17,727 bases of DNA. It comes from AC-50 sp035640455 (GTDB lineage: Bacteria; Actinomycetota; Thermoleophilia; Gaiellales; Gaiellaceae). Within the stretch, counting starts at the first letter, position 1, and the number at the start of each line of letters is the position of its first letter. The notes under the pieces are model-generated. The model worked only from the letters and a program-made list of their open reading frames with translations. It was not told the origin of the DNA and searched no databases. Both the position numbers and the translations under genes were made by a program. This document shows, piece by piece, positions 1 through 7,041 of this stretch. The stretch covers positions 1-17,727 of the forward strand of contig DASQWB010000120.1 in assembly GCA_035640455.1 (NCBI GenBank), read 5' to 3'.

Positions 1-1
1 C

Positions 2-544
2 GGCGAGACGCACGAGCTCGTGCGGCCGTTCATGGTCATGGCGACCCAGAACCCGATCGAGTACGAGGGCACGTACCCGCTGCCCGAGGCGCAGCTCGAC
101 CGGTTCACGATGAAGCTCTCGCTCGGCTACCCGCCGCTCGCGGACGAGGCGAAGATGCTCACCGAGCAGACGAGCGACCCGCCGCTCGACGGGCTCGAGC
201 CGGTGACGAGCGCCGCCGAGGCCGTCGCGCTCGCCGAGGAGGCGAAGTCGATCTACGTCGAGGAGAGCGTGAACCGCTACGTCGTCGCGCTGCTCCGGCA
301 GACGCGCTCGGACGGCCGGCTCTACCTCGGCGCGAGCCCGCGCTCGGGGATCGCGCTCCTCCGCGTCGCGAAGGCGCTCGCGCTCGCCGACGGGCGCGAG
401 TTCCTCGTTCCGGACGACGTGAAGGCCGTAGCGGTGCCCGTGCTCGCGCACCGGCTGATCCTCGCCCCGGAGGCGCGCTCGGCAGGCTTGACCGGCGCCG
501 ACGCCGTGCGCGAGGCCCTCGAGCGAACGCCGGTCCCGGTTTAG
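2..544 (+). CDS. MoxR-family AAA+ ATPase, C-terminal part (5' truncated by window edge)
   Basis: The frame is open from the first bases and has no credible start inside the window, so this is the C-terminal ~180 residues of a longer protein of about 310-330 residues. Visible motifs are the sensor-1 strand ending MATQNP (fragment residues 13-18, Asn17), then the MoxR-typical EGTYPLPEAQLDRF containing the arginine-finger region. The lid domain follows with sensor-2 GASPRSG. Walker A and B lie upstream of the window. MoxR ATPases act as chaperone-like remodelers, typically encoded with DUF58 and transglutaminase or VWA proteins, exactly as here. The TAG stop at 542-544 abuts the GTG start of the DUF58 gene with no spacer, implying translational coupling. 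The family is certain; the client protein is not known from sequence. Confidence 0.95.
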   Translation, partial: GETHELVRPFMVMATQNPIEYEGTYPLPEAQLDRFTMKLSLGYPPLADEAKMLTEQTSDPPLDGLEPVTSAAEAVALAEEAKSIYVEESVNRYVVALLRQTRSDGRLYLGASPRSGIALLRVAKALALADGREFLVPDDVKAVAVPVLAHRLILAPEARSAGLTGADAVREALERTPVPV

Positions 545-1762
545 GTGACGAAGCAGGGCCGGCTCGCGCTCGCGCTCGGCGTCGCCACGTACGCCGCCGC
601 CTGGGCGTTCGGGTCGAAGCCGCTCTACCCGGTCGCGACCGGTCTCCTGCTCGCCGTCCTGCTCGCGTGGGCGTGGGTGCGGCTCGCGACGAAGCCGATG
701 CGGCTCGTGCGGACGACCGGCGACGGCGACCACTTCGAGGGCGACGACCTCGTCGTCGACCTCGAGCTCGAGACCGAGGCGCGCGTCGCGCCCGCCTCGG
801 CCGTCGTCGTCGAGGAGATCGGCCGGCTCGGCGAGCGGCAGACGCCGCTCTACCGCCACGGCCGCGGGCTGCGCGCGAGCTACGTCCTGCGCGCGCTCCC
901 GCGCGGCCGGTACGCGTACACGGGCGCGCGCGCCGTGCTCGAGGATCCGTTCGGCCTCGAGCGGGCCGAGGTCGAGCTCGGAGGCGGCGGGGCGGTCCTC
1001 GTCTACCCGCGCCTCGTCGAGCTCGACCGTGTCTTCACCGAGACCGGCGCCAACTTCCTCGACGGCCGCCGGCTGCTGCTGCGCCGGCCGAGCGGCTTCG
1101 AGCTGCACAGCGTGCGCGAGTACGAGCACGGCGAGTCGCTGCGAAAGGTCCACTGGCGCTCGACCGCGCGCCGCGGGCAGCTGATGGTGAAGGACCTCGA
1201 GGACGCCCCGCGCGACGAGGTCGCCGTGCTGCTCGACGCGGATCGGTCGGCTGTCGTCGGAACGCCGCCGGAGTCGAGCTTCGACATGCAGGTGCGGGCG
1301 GCCGGCTCGATCCTGCGCTCGCACGTGCGCCGCGGCCGCCGCGCCGTCCTCGTCGTGAACTCGGCGCTGCCGGAGGCGCAGCGCGTGCACTCCGCGGACG
1401 GCGACTGGCGGCGGGCGCTCGAGCTCCTCGCCGCGGTGGAGCCGGACGCGCGGGCGCCGCTCTCGGCGTTGCTCGCCGTCGAGGAGAGCCCGGCCTCGCG
1501 CGCGCTCGACCTCGCGGTCGTCACGGCACGGCTCGCACCGGAGCTGGTCGACCGGCTCGTCCAGCGGGCGCTCGCCCGACGCGGCGCCTCGCTCGTCTAC
1601 GTCGACGCGGCCTCGTTCGCGAACGGCGCCGCGGTGCGGCGGCCCGAGCCGGCCCTGCTGCGTCTCCAGGCAGTCGGCGTTCCGGTCGCGGTCCTCCGGC
1701 GCGGCGACGACCTCGCCGCCTGTCTCGGTCTTCCCGAGGCGTCGGGAGCTGCTCGTGCGTAG
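545..1762 (+). CDS. DUF58 domain protein, membrane-anchored partner of MoxR
   Basis: A protein of 405 residues with a GTG start directly after the MoxR stop. The N-terminus has two hydrophobic segments (about residues 7-20 and 28-46), suggesting a membrane hairpin. A beta-rich region follows. The DUF58 signature is seen at residues 183-211, including SGFELHSVREYEHGES and then LRKVHWRSTARRG. Beyond it is a von Willebrand A-like strand (AVLLDAD). DUF58 proteins sit next to moxR and often a transglutaminase gene and are thought to act at the envelope; the molecular role is not established. The gene overlaps the next one by 8 nt (1755-1762). Length and motif are normal for the family, with no sign of damage. 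Confidence 0.93.
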   Translation: MTKQGRLALALGVATYAAAWAFGSKPLYPVATGLLLAVLLAWAWVRLATKPMRLVRTTGDGDHFEGDDLVVDLELETEARVAPASAVVVEEIGRLGERQTPLYRHGRGLRASYVLRALPRGRYAYTGARAVLEDPFGLERAEVELGGGGAVLVYPRLVELDRVFTETGANFLDGRRLLLRRPSGFELHSVREYEHGESLRKVHWRSTARRGQLMVKDLEDAPRDEVAVLLDADRSAVVGTPPESSFDMQVRAAGSILRSHVRRGRRAVLVVNSALPEAQRVHSADGDWRRALELLAAVEPDARAPLSALLAVEESPASRALDLAVVTARLAPELVDRLVQRALARRGASLVYVDAASFANGAAVRRPEPALLRLQAVGVPVAVLRRGDDLAACLGLPEASGAARA

Positions 1763-4058
1763 GACGGTCCTCCTCTACATCCTCGCGGCCGCGGTCGTCG
1801 CGGGGAACTGGCTGCGCCTCGAGAGCCCGCACCGGGCAGGCTCGGGCGGGCAGGCGCTCTGGATCGCGCTCCTCGCGCTCGCCCCGGCGCTCGTCCGCCC
1901 GCTCTGGGCACGGGTGGGCGCGGGCGTCCTGGCCGCGCTCCTCGCCGTGCACTCCGCGTTCGGCCTCTCGGTCTTCGACGCGCGCCCCTTCGACGGCCGC
2001 CACGACTTCTTCGGGCCGCTCCTCGGCCGCTTCCGGGACGGCTTCCTCGAGTTCTACGACGTCCGGCTGCCGATCGACGTGGCGACGCATCCGCGGATGC
2101 ACGCCGTGATCCTCGCCGCCGTCTTCGGCTTCTGCCTCGCCCTCGGCCTCGCGGTCGCGACCCGCCGCGCGGTCGCCGCCGTGCTCCTGCTCGTCGTCGG
2201 CGCGGGATGGCCGGCGACACTCCTCGCCGGCGGCAGCGGGCTCACCCGCGGCGCCGTCGTCCTCGGCACGGCCCTCGCGCTCTTCGCCGGCCTCGCCGCC
2301 CGCGGCTTGGACGGCCTCGGCCGCGCGGCGGCGGCCGGCCTCGCAGTCGTCCTCTGCGCCGTCGCGGCCTCGAGCTCGCCCGCGGTGGCGAAGAGCGAGC
2401 TCCTGAACTGGCAGGGCTGGGACTTCTACACGAAGCCCCAGAAGCCCGTCACCGTCTCGTACGTCTGGCGCTCGAGCTACTTCGGCGTCCACTTCCCGAA
2501 GAAGGTGACTACCGTCCTCAGCATCAAGGCCGGCCCTGCGTCGCTCTACTGGCGCGCCGCGACCCTCGACGACTTCAACGGCTACGGCTGGGTGGAACGG
2601 GTGCCGCAGGCACCAGCGCCCTGGTCGCGGTCGATCCCGCCCCCCGACCCGCTCCTCCCGCCGCCTGCGCGGCGCGGCGAGCACGTGGTGAAGGAGGAGG
2701 TGACCGTCGAGGCGCTTCGCGACCGCCATCTCGTGGGGGCGAGCCTGCCGATCGGCTTCACGTACGACCCGCACAGCCTCGGCCAGGTGCGGATCGGGCG
2801 GGACGGGGTCGCGCTCGCGCCCCAGTACCTCGTCCGCGGTCAGAGCTACACCGCGTACAGCTATGCGCCCGAGCCGACCGCGATCGAGCTCTCCAGGTCG
2901 CCGGCCGACTATCCGAGCGAGCTCGCGAACCAGGGCTACCTCGACGTCGAGCCGGGGATCACGGCGCCGCCGCTCGGCGTCCCGGGCCGCGAGGCGCGGA
3001 TGCACCAGCTCTTCGCCGAGAATCGCCTCGACCGGCTGCTCCAGCCGTACGTCGGGCTGTACGCAACGGCCCGCAAGGTCGTCGGCCACTCAACGACGCC
3101 CTACCAGGCTGCAATCGCGCTCGAGACGTGGCTGCGCCGGGACGGCGGCTTCGCGTACGACGAGCACCCCGGCCTGCCCGGCGACGCTCCGCTCGCGAAG
3201 TTCGTGCTCGATACGAAGCGCGGCTACTGCCAGCACTACGCGGGCGCGATGGCGCTCATGCTCCGCTTCCTCGGCATCCCGGCGCGGGTCGCCGCTGGCT
3301 TCACGAGCGGGACCTACGACGCCGCGCACGAGACGTGGAAGGTGACCGACCACGACGCCCACACCTGGGTCGAGGTGTGGTTCGCGGGCTACGGCTGGCT
3401 GCCGTTCGACCCGACCCCCGGTCGCGGCACGCTAACGCCGGGGTACACGGCCTCGTCGTCGAAGTTCGACTTCAGGACGGCGCGGCGGCTGCTCGCGCTC
3501 GCGGCGGCGGCGGCGACGCCCAGCCCGTACAACTTCAAGCAGGACACGAACTTCGGCGACCGGGGCGCCGGCTCCCCGGCCGCCGAGGCGTCGGGCGCGT
3601 TGCGGCGAGCGGGCCCGCTCGGCGGCGGAGGCGGTTCGGCGAACCACGCGAGCCTGCTGCGGCTCCTCGCTCTCGTCGTCGCGGCGCTCGCGGCGGCGAT
3701 CGTGCTCGTCAAGCTCGCGCTCCGCAGGACCCGGTACCTGACGCGGGATCCGCGGCGCCTCGCCGCCGCGTGCCGTCGCGAGCTCGTGGAGTTCCTCGCC
3801 GACCAAGGCGTCCTCGCCCCGGCGAGCGCGACCGCCGGCGAGCTCGCCCGCGCGGTCGACGAGCACCTCGCCGTCGACGCCCGCGCGTTCACCGCCGCGG
3901 TCGACGCTGCGCGCTTCGGTCCGCCCGAGGAGGCCGGCGCGGCCGCACGCCTCGCGCGGCGTGAGCTCCGCCGGCTCGAGCGGCGGCTTCGCGACCGGCT
4001 CACGCGCGTCGAGCGCACCCGCGGCCTCCTCTCGCTTCGCTCGCTCGGCTTTACCTAG
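1755..4058 (+). CDS. Membrane transglutaminase-like protein (TgpA type: DUF3488, transglutaminase core, DUF4129)
   Basis: A protein of 767 residues with a GTG start overlapping the DUF58 stop. About six hydrophobic segments fill residues 1-220, including the start of the chain, a pair around 120-160 and one near 195-215; this is the DUF3488-like membrane part. A large extracytoplasmic region follows. It contains a transglutaminase/protease core with KRGYCQHYAGAMA (Cys492), TDHDAHTWVEVW (His536) and PFDPTPG (Asp552), the full Cys-His-Asp triad. A further membrane helix lies near residues 635-655, and a charged C-terminal DUF4129-like tail follows. TgpA-type proteins are predicted to cleave or cross-link peptide substrates at the cell envelope. 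With MoxR and DUF58 upstream this forms a conserved three-gene envelope unit. The substrate is unknown. Confidence 0.93.
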   Translation: MRRTVLLYILAAAVVAGNWLRLESPHRAGSGGQALWIALLALAPALVRPLWARVGAGVLAALLAVHSAFGLSVFDARPFDGRHDFFGPLLGRFRDGFLEFYDVRLPIDVATHPRMHAVILAAVFGFCLALGLAVATRRAVAAVLLLVVGAGWPATLLAGGSGLTRGAVVLGTALALFAGLAARGLDGLGRAAAAGLAVVLCAVAASSSPAVAKSELLNWQGWDFYTKPQKPVTVSYVWRSSYFGVHFPKKVTTVLSIKAGPASLYWRAATLDDFNGYGWVERVPQAPAPWSRSIPPPDPLLPPPARRGEHVVKEEVTVEALRDRHLVGASLPIGFTYDPHSLGQVRIGRDGVALAPQYLVRGQSYTAYSYAPEPTAIELSRSPADYPSELANQGYLDVEPGITAPPLGVPGREARMHQLFAENRLDRLLQPYVGLYATARKVVGHSTTPYQAAIALETWLRRDGGFAYDEHPGLPGDAPLAKFVLDTKRGYCQHYAGAMALMLRFLGIPARVAAGFTSGTYDAAHETWKVTDHDAHTWVEVWFAGYGWLPFDPTPGRGTLTPGYTASSSKFDFRTARRLLALAAAAATPSPYNFKQDTNFGDRGAGSPAAEASGALRRAGPLGGGGGSANHASLLRLLALVVAALAAAIVLVKLALRRTRYLTRDPRRLAAACRRELVEFLADQGVLAPASATAGELARAVDEHLAVDARAFTAAVDAARFGPPEEAGAAARLARRELRRLERRLRDRLTRVERTRGLLSLRSLGFT

Positions 4059-4094
4059 TGCGTCTCAGGCAGCGCAGGCGGGTCGACCGGTCGT

Positions 4095-4153
4095 TTCAGA
4101 CGGGCACGCGGGCGGAGCCCGCATGCCCTGAAGACGGCACCGCAAGCGGTGCC
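4095..4153 (+). other. Two tandem hairpins between the transglutaminase and nucleotidyltransferase genes
   Basis: This is the structured part of the 100-nt gap 4059-4158. Hairpin 1 has arms 4102-4113 and 4117-4128, pairing GGGCA and GCGGGC with their complements around a GGA loop; one C/A mismatch interrupts it, and TTCA/TGAA may extend the base with a bulge. Hairpin 2 has arms GGCACCGC (4136-4143) and GCGGTGCC (4146-4153), perfect, with the two central A's in the loop. It ends 5 nt before the GTG start. Neither has a U-tract. They may end the upstream transcript in a U-independent way, or mask the start region of the next gene, which lacks a clear ribosome binding site. Confidence 0.5.
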
Positions 4154-4158
4154 TCGTA

Positions 4159-4860
4159 GTGCACGCCGTCGTGATGGCGGCCGGGGAGGGACGGCGCCTG
4201 CGTCCGCTGACCGAGCGCTGGGCGAAGCCGGTGCTGCCGGTGGACGGGCGGCCGGTGATCGGCACGCTCCTACGCGACCTAGTGGACGCCGGCGTCGAGC
4301 GCGCCTTCGTCGTGACCGGCCACCTCGCCGAGCAAGTCGAGACCCTCGTCGGCGACGGCTCCGCGTTCGGCCTCGCCGTCTCCTTCGTTCGGCAGCCCGA
4401 GCCGCTCGGCTCGGCCGACGCGGTGCTGCGGGCAGTTCGCGCCGGCGCGCGGCCGCCGCTCGTCGTGACCGCCGCCGATACCGTCTTCGCGCGCGGCGAC
4501 CTCCGCCGTTTCCTCGCAGAGACTGCCGGGGCCGTCGGCGCAATCGCCGCCCGCCGCGAGCCGCCGCCGAGCCCGCCGCACCGCTCGGCGGTGCGGATCG
4601 TGAACGGCCGGGTCGAGCGCATCCTCGACGACGACCCGCGGAACCCGCTCGCCGGCGCGCCGCTCTGGCTCCTCGGTCGGGCGGCCGCCCGCTTCCTCGA
4701 CCCGCTGCCGGGCCAGCCGCCGTACGAGCTCTCGGCCGTCTTCCAGCTCGCCGTCGATTCGGGCGAGCCGATCGCGGGCACCGAGATCGGGCCGACACGC
4801 GACTTGACGGCTCCGCTTGACTTGGTGAGAGAGAACTTTCCGTACTTGGGAGCGATGTGA
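4159..4860 (+). CDS. Sugar-phosphate nucleotidyltransferase (NDP-sugar pyrophosphorylase-like)
   Basis: A protein of 233 residues. The N-terminus MHAVVMAAGEGRRLRPLT, followed by KPVLPV at 23-28, is the nucleotide-binding signature of the GlmU/RmlA/MobA-like nucleotidyltransferase fold. LGSADAVL (83-90) and a metal-binding-type Asp in VVTAADTVF (Asp107) are also seen. The enzyme should transfer an NMP onto a sugar phosphate. There is no C-terminal left-handed beta-helix, so it is not a bifunctional GlmU, and the sugar is not predictable. The GTG at 4159 is chosen because it gives the canonical N-terminus; GTG 4171 or ATG 4174 would cut into the first strand. No Shine-Dalgarno is visible, and a perfect hairpin ends just upstream. 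The stop overlaps the next start (GTGA at 4857-4860). Confidence 0.85.
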   Translation: MHAVVMAAGEGRRLRPLTERWAKPVLPVDGRPVIGTLLRDLVDAGVERAFVVTGHLAEQVETLVGDGSAFGLAVSFVRQPEPLGSADAVLRAVRAGARPPLVVTAADTVFARGDLRRFLAETAGAVGAIAARREPPPSPPHRSAVRIVNGRVERILDDDPRNPLAGAPLWLLGRAAARFLDPLPGQPPYELSAVFQLAVDSGEPIAGTEIGPTRDLTAPLDLVRENFPYLGAM

Positions 4861-5207
4861 GCGACACCTACAACCTCTTCCAGCAGGGGCGCGCGCATCT
4901 CGCGAAGGGCCGCGCGGCGCAGGCGACCGTCGCGCTCGAGAAGGCGAAGCGGCGCGAGCCGGAGAAGGCGTCGATCCGCGAAGCGCTCGGGATCGCCTAC
5001 TTCCGCATCCACCGCTGGGCGGAAGCCGAGGCCGAGTTCAGGAAGATGCTCGAGCTCTCGCCGGCCGACGACTACGCGCACTACGCGCTCGGCCGCTGCC
5101 TCGAGAAGCAGGGGCGCGCGACCGAGGCGAACGGCCACTACAAGCTCGCGAGCTCGCTGCGGCCGGCGAGCGAGCACTACGCGTCGCGCATCCTCGACCT
5201 CGATTGA
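4857..5207 (+). CDS. Small tetratricopeptide repeat protein
   Basis: A protein of 116 residues starting at GTG 4857, which overlaps the previous stop by 4 nt and has TGGGAG (4847-4852) as a probable ribosome binding site. Almost the entire protein is about three TPR helix pairs, with the usual small and aromatic residue pattern: ALGIAYFRIHRWAEAEAEF, then YALGRCLEKQGRATEANGHY. There is no signal peptide, membrane segment or extra domain, so it is probably a cytoplasmic protein-protein interaction scaffold. The partner is unknown. Its position between a nucleotidyltransferase and dtd does not point to a pathway. The stop overlaps the TTG start of dtd by 3 bases. Confidence 0.85.
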   Translation: MSDTYNLFQQGRAHLAKGRAAQATVALEKAKRREPEKASIREALGIAYFRIHRWAEAEAEFRKMLELSPADDYAHYALGRCLEKQGRATEANGHYKLASSLRPASEHYASRILDLD

Positions 5208-5635
5208 GGGCCGTTGTCCAGCGCGTGGCGCGGGCGCGCGTAGCGGTAGAGGGCGAGGTGCGGGGCGAGATCGGGCCGGGTCTCTGCGTGCTTCTTGGGG
5301 TCGCCCGGGGAGACTCCGGGGCCGCGGCGGAACGGCTGGCCAGCCGCGTGGCGCGGCTGCGGATCTTCGAGAATGAGGGGGGCCGTTTCGACCGGAGCCT
5401 GCTGGACGTCGGCGGTGCGGCACTGGTCGTGAGCCAGTTCACCCTCCTCGCGGACACGGCAAAGGGAAACAGGCCGAGCTTCACGGATGCGGCGCCGCCC
5501 GAGGAGGCGGAGCCGCTCTACCAGCGCTTCTGCGACGAGCTGCGGGCGCTCGGCGTGGAAGTGGCGACGGGCGTCTTCGGCGCGCGGATGGAGCTGGAGC
5601 TGACGAACGAGGGTCCGGTCACGATCGTGCTCTGA
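5204..5635 (+). CDS. dtd: D-aminoacyl-tRNA deacylase
   Basis: A protein of 143 residues, the usual length for DTD. It hydrolyses D-amino acids (D-Tyr and others, also Gly-tRNA(Ala)) from mischarged tRNA in the cytoplasm. Diagnostic features are the N-terminus MRAVVQRV, the SQFTLLAD motif at 77-84 and the C-terminal NEGPVT motif at 135-140 with the conserved Gly-Pro used for chiral proofreading. The start is TTG 5204, inside the previous TGA; no ATG would give the canonical N-terminus, so a TTG start is well supported. The last 17 nt overlap the 3' end of the convergent hydrolase gene. Function is near certain. Confidence 0.96.
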   Translation: MRAVVQRVARARVAVEGEVRGEIGPGLCVLLGVARGDSGAAAERLASRVARLRIFENEGGRFDRSLLDVGGAALVVSQFTLLADTAKGNRPSFTDAAPPEEAEPLYQRFCDELRALGVEVATGVFGARMELELTNEGPVTIVL

Positions 5636-6494
5636 GCCAGGCCAGCAGCGCCTCCTCGTACTCGCGCGAGCCGATCGGCTCGTGGCCGACGCCGGGCAGC
5701 CGCACCACGTCGACCGCGTCTCCGCGCGCGCGGCGCCACGCCTCGATGCTTTCGTCGATAGGCATCCAGGCGTCCTCCTCGCCGTAGACCAGCAGCGTCG
5801 GAACCCGGACAACGGCGAAGACGGGCTCCGGCTCGAAGTCCATCTCCTCGATCCACTGCCGCCGTTCCTCGTCTTCCAGCACGCGGTCCGGGAGGTACGC
5901 CAACCGCCACCACGGCTCCCGGGACCCAGCCTCCAGCAGCTCCTGCGCCCGCTCGGGCGAGCCGCGGCCGTGGATGACCTCCTCGAGCGCAAAGCGCGCC
6001 GCGGTCTGCAGTGCGACGGCGTCGTCGCCGTAGCCGGCCAGGCGTAGCTGTCGCGGCACCGCCCAGCGCATCTGCTCGGCCGGGGAGACGCCTGCCGAGG
6101 CCACGAGGACGAGGAACGCGACCCGCTCCGAGCGCGTCGCTGCGAGCGGCGCCACCCAGCCGCCCTGGCTGATCCCCCAGAGGCCGACGCGCCGCCCGTC
6201 GATCTCCGGCAGCGCCGCCACGTGCTCGACGACCGCGATCGCGTCGGCCGCGAGCAGGTCGAATCGTCCCGCCGAGGGCTCGCCGGTCGACGCGCCCTCG
6301 CCGCGACGGTCGAACGTCACGGCCGCGACCCCGACGCGCGGCAGCACCGCGTGCAGGTGCTCGTACAGCGGATACGACCGAACCCCGGCCTCCGCGCCGT
6401 GCACCGCGACGAGCGCGGGCGCGGGCGTCCGCTCGGGAAGCGTGAGCGAGCCTGCCAGCACGGCGTCGCCGCGACCGACGGCAAAATCCGGCAC
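5619..6494 (-). CDS. Alpha/beta hydrolase (serine esterase/peptidase-like)
   Basis: A protein of 291 residues on the minus strand with a GTG start. It has the alpha/beta-hydrolase layout: the oxyanion-loop region VAVHGAEAG (30-38), FDRRGEGAST (61-70), the nucleophile elbow GISQGG (Ser109), the acid in YGEEDAWMP (Asp241) and His271 in GVGHEP. All three catalytic residues are present. A helical insert at about 140-225 forms the cap. There is no signal peptide, so it is probably cytoplasmic. The fold resembles dienelactone hydrolase/acyl-peptidase-like hydrolases; the substrate is not predictable. It is convergent with dtd (17 nt overlap) and divergent from rimP. Its start has no clear ribosome binding site, and its promoter would overlap the rimP one. 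Confidence 0.88.
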   Translation of the reverse strand: MPDFAVGRGDAVLAGSLTLPERTPAPALVAVHGAEAGVRSYPLYEHLHAVLPRVGVAAVTFDRRGEGASTGEPSAGRFDLLAADAIAVVEHVAALPEIDGRRVGLWGISQGGWVAPLAATRSERVAFLVLVASAGVSPAEQMRWAVPRQLRLAGYGDDAVALQTAARFALEEVIHGRGSPERAQELLEAGSREPWWRLAYLPDRVLEDEERRQWIEEMDFEPEPVFAVVRVPTLLVYGEEDAWMPIDESIEAWRRARGDAVDVVRLPGVGHEPIGSREYEEALLAWLRARS

Positions 6495-6513
6495 GACGAT
6501 GCGTTTTCCCAGT

Positions 6514-6522
6514 TGCTATCCT
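6514..6522 (+). promoter_or_regulatory. Putative extended -10 promoter of the rimP operon
   Basis: TGCTATCCT matches an extended -10 (TGN then TANNNT) in the short divergent gap between the hydrolase and rimP. The longer core GTTGCTATCCT (6512-6522) recurs with one change before rpsO (15806-15816). No good -35 is seen at the expected spacing, consistent with an extended -10 type. Transcription would start near 6529 and give a leader of about 65 nt that includes the terminator at 6551-6578. Confidence 0.5.
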
Positions 6523-6550
6523 GCCCAGACCACATTTCACCGGCTTGGCG

Positions 6551-6578
6551 AAATGGGCGCTCCGCGCCCGTTTTTTTT
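6551..6578 (+). terminator. Intrinsic terminator in the rimP leader (possible attenuator)
   Basis: The stem GGGCGC (6555-6560) / GCGCCC (6564-6569) closes a 3-nt loop. AAAT (6551-6554) can pair with GTTT (6570-6573) to lengthen it to 10 pairs. A run of eight T follows at 6571-6578, exceptional in this GC-rich DNA. It lies on the plus strand, 15 nt before the rimP start and directly upstream of its ribosome binding site GAAAGGA. It may stop read-through from dtd across the antisense hydrolase gene, or act as an attenuator between the rimP promoter and gene. An upstream ATTTC (6534-6538) can pair with GAAAT (6550-6554), competing with the base of the terminator stem. Confidence 0.8.
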
Positions 6579-6593
6579 GAGAAAGGACGTGAC

Positions 6594-7037
6594 GTGCCGG
6601 ACGTACGAGGAACCGAGAAGACGCTCCAGCGCGAGGTGACCCAGCAGGTCGAGGCCGGCCTGCCGGGCGTCGAGGTGCTGGCCGTCGAGCTCGTGTCGCC
6701 GCAGCGGTTCTGCGTCTACGTCGACCATCCCGCCGGCGTCGACCACGCGCTCTGCGAGCGGGTGACGAACGTTCTGCGGAGCTATCTCGACCGGTACTCG
6801 GTCGACGTCTCGTCGCCGGGTCTCGAGCGGCCGCTCCGCAAGCCGGCCCACTTCGCGAACGCGGTCGGGCGGCGGGTCGCGCTCCGCACGGAGCACGCGA
6901 TCGCCGGCCGGAAGCGGTTCCGCGGGAAGGTGCTCGCCGCCGGCGAGCGAGGGGTCAGGCTCGGCTCGGAGGGCGCCGAGCCGGTACTCATCCCGTACGA
7001 CGACATCGTGCGGGGCAACATGATCGACGAGGGGTAG
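6594..7037 (+). CDS. rimP: Ribosome maturation factor RimP
   Basis: A protein of 147 residues. RimP assists late 30S subunit assembly. The N-terminal alpha/beta domain ends in the family signature DVSSPGLERPL, followed by the C-terminal SH3-like domain (RKRFRGKVLAAGERGVRLGS, then IPYDDIVRGNMI). The start is GTG 6594, chosen because GAAAGGA (6581-6587) is well placed 6 nt upstream and because the protein then has normal length; a nearby GTG at 6589 is out of frame. It is the first gene of the rimP-nusA-ylxR-infB operon and ends 4 nt before nusA. The leader contains an intrinsic terminator. Confidence 0.93.
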   Translation: MPDVRGTEKTLQREVTQQVEAGLPGVEVLAVELVSPQRFCVYVDHPAGVDHALCERVTNVLRSYLDRYSVDVSSPGLERPLRKPAHFANAVGRRVALRTEHAIAGRKRFRGKVLAAGERGVRLGSEGAEPVLIPYDDIVRGNMIDEG

Positions 7038-7041
7038 CGAC

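Noticed and set aside
1521..3089. Long open frame on the minus strand opposite the transglutaminase gene
   Set aside because: It is Arg/Glu/Ala-rich low-complexity translation with no domain, exactly antisense to a well-supported gene. Such open frames are expected in very GC-rich DNA.
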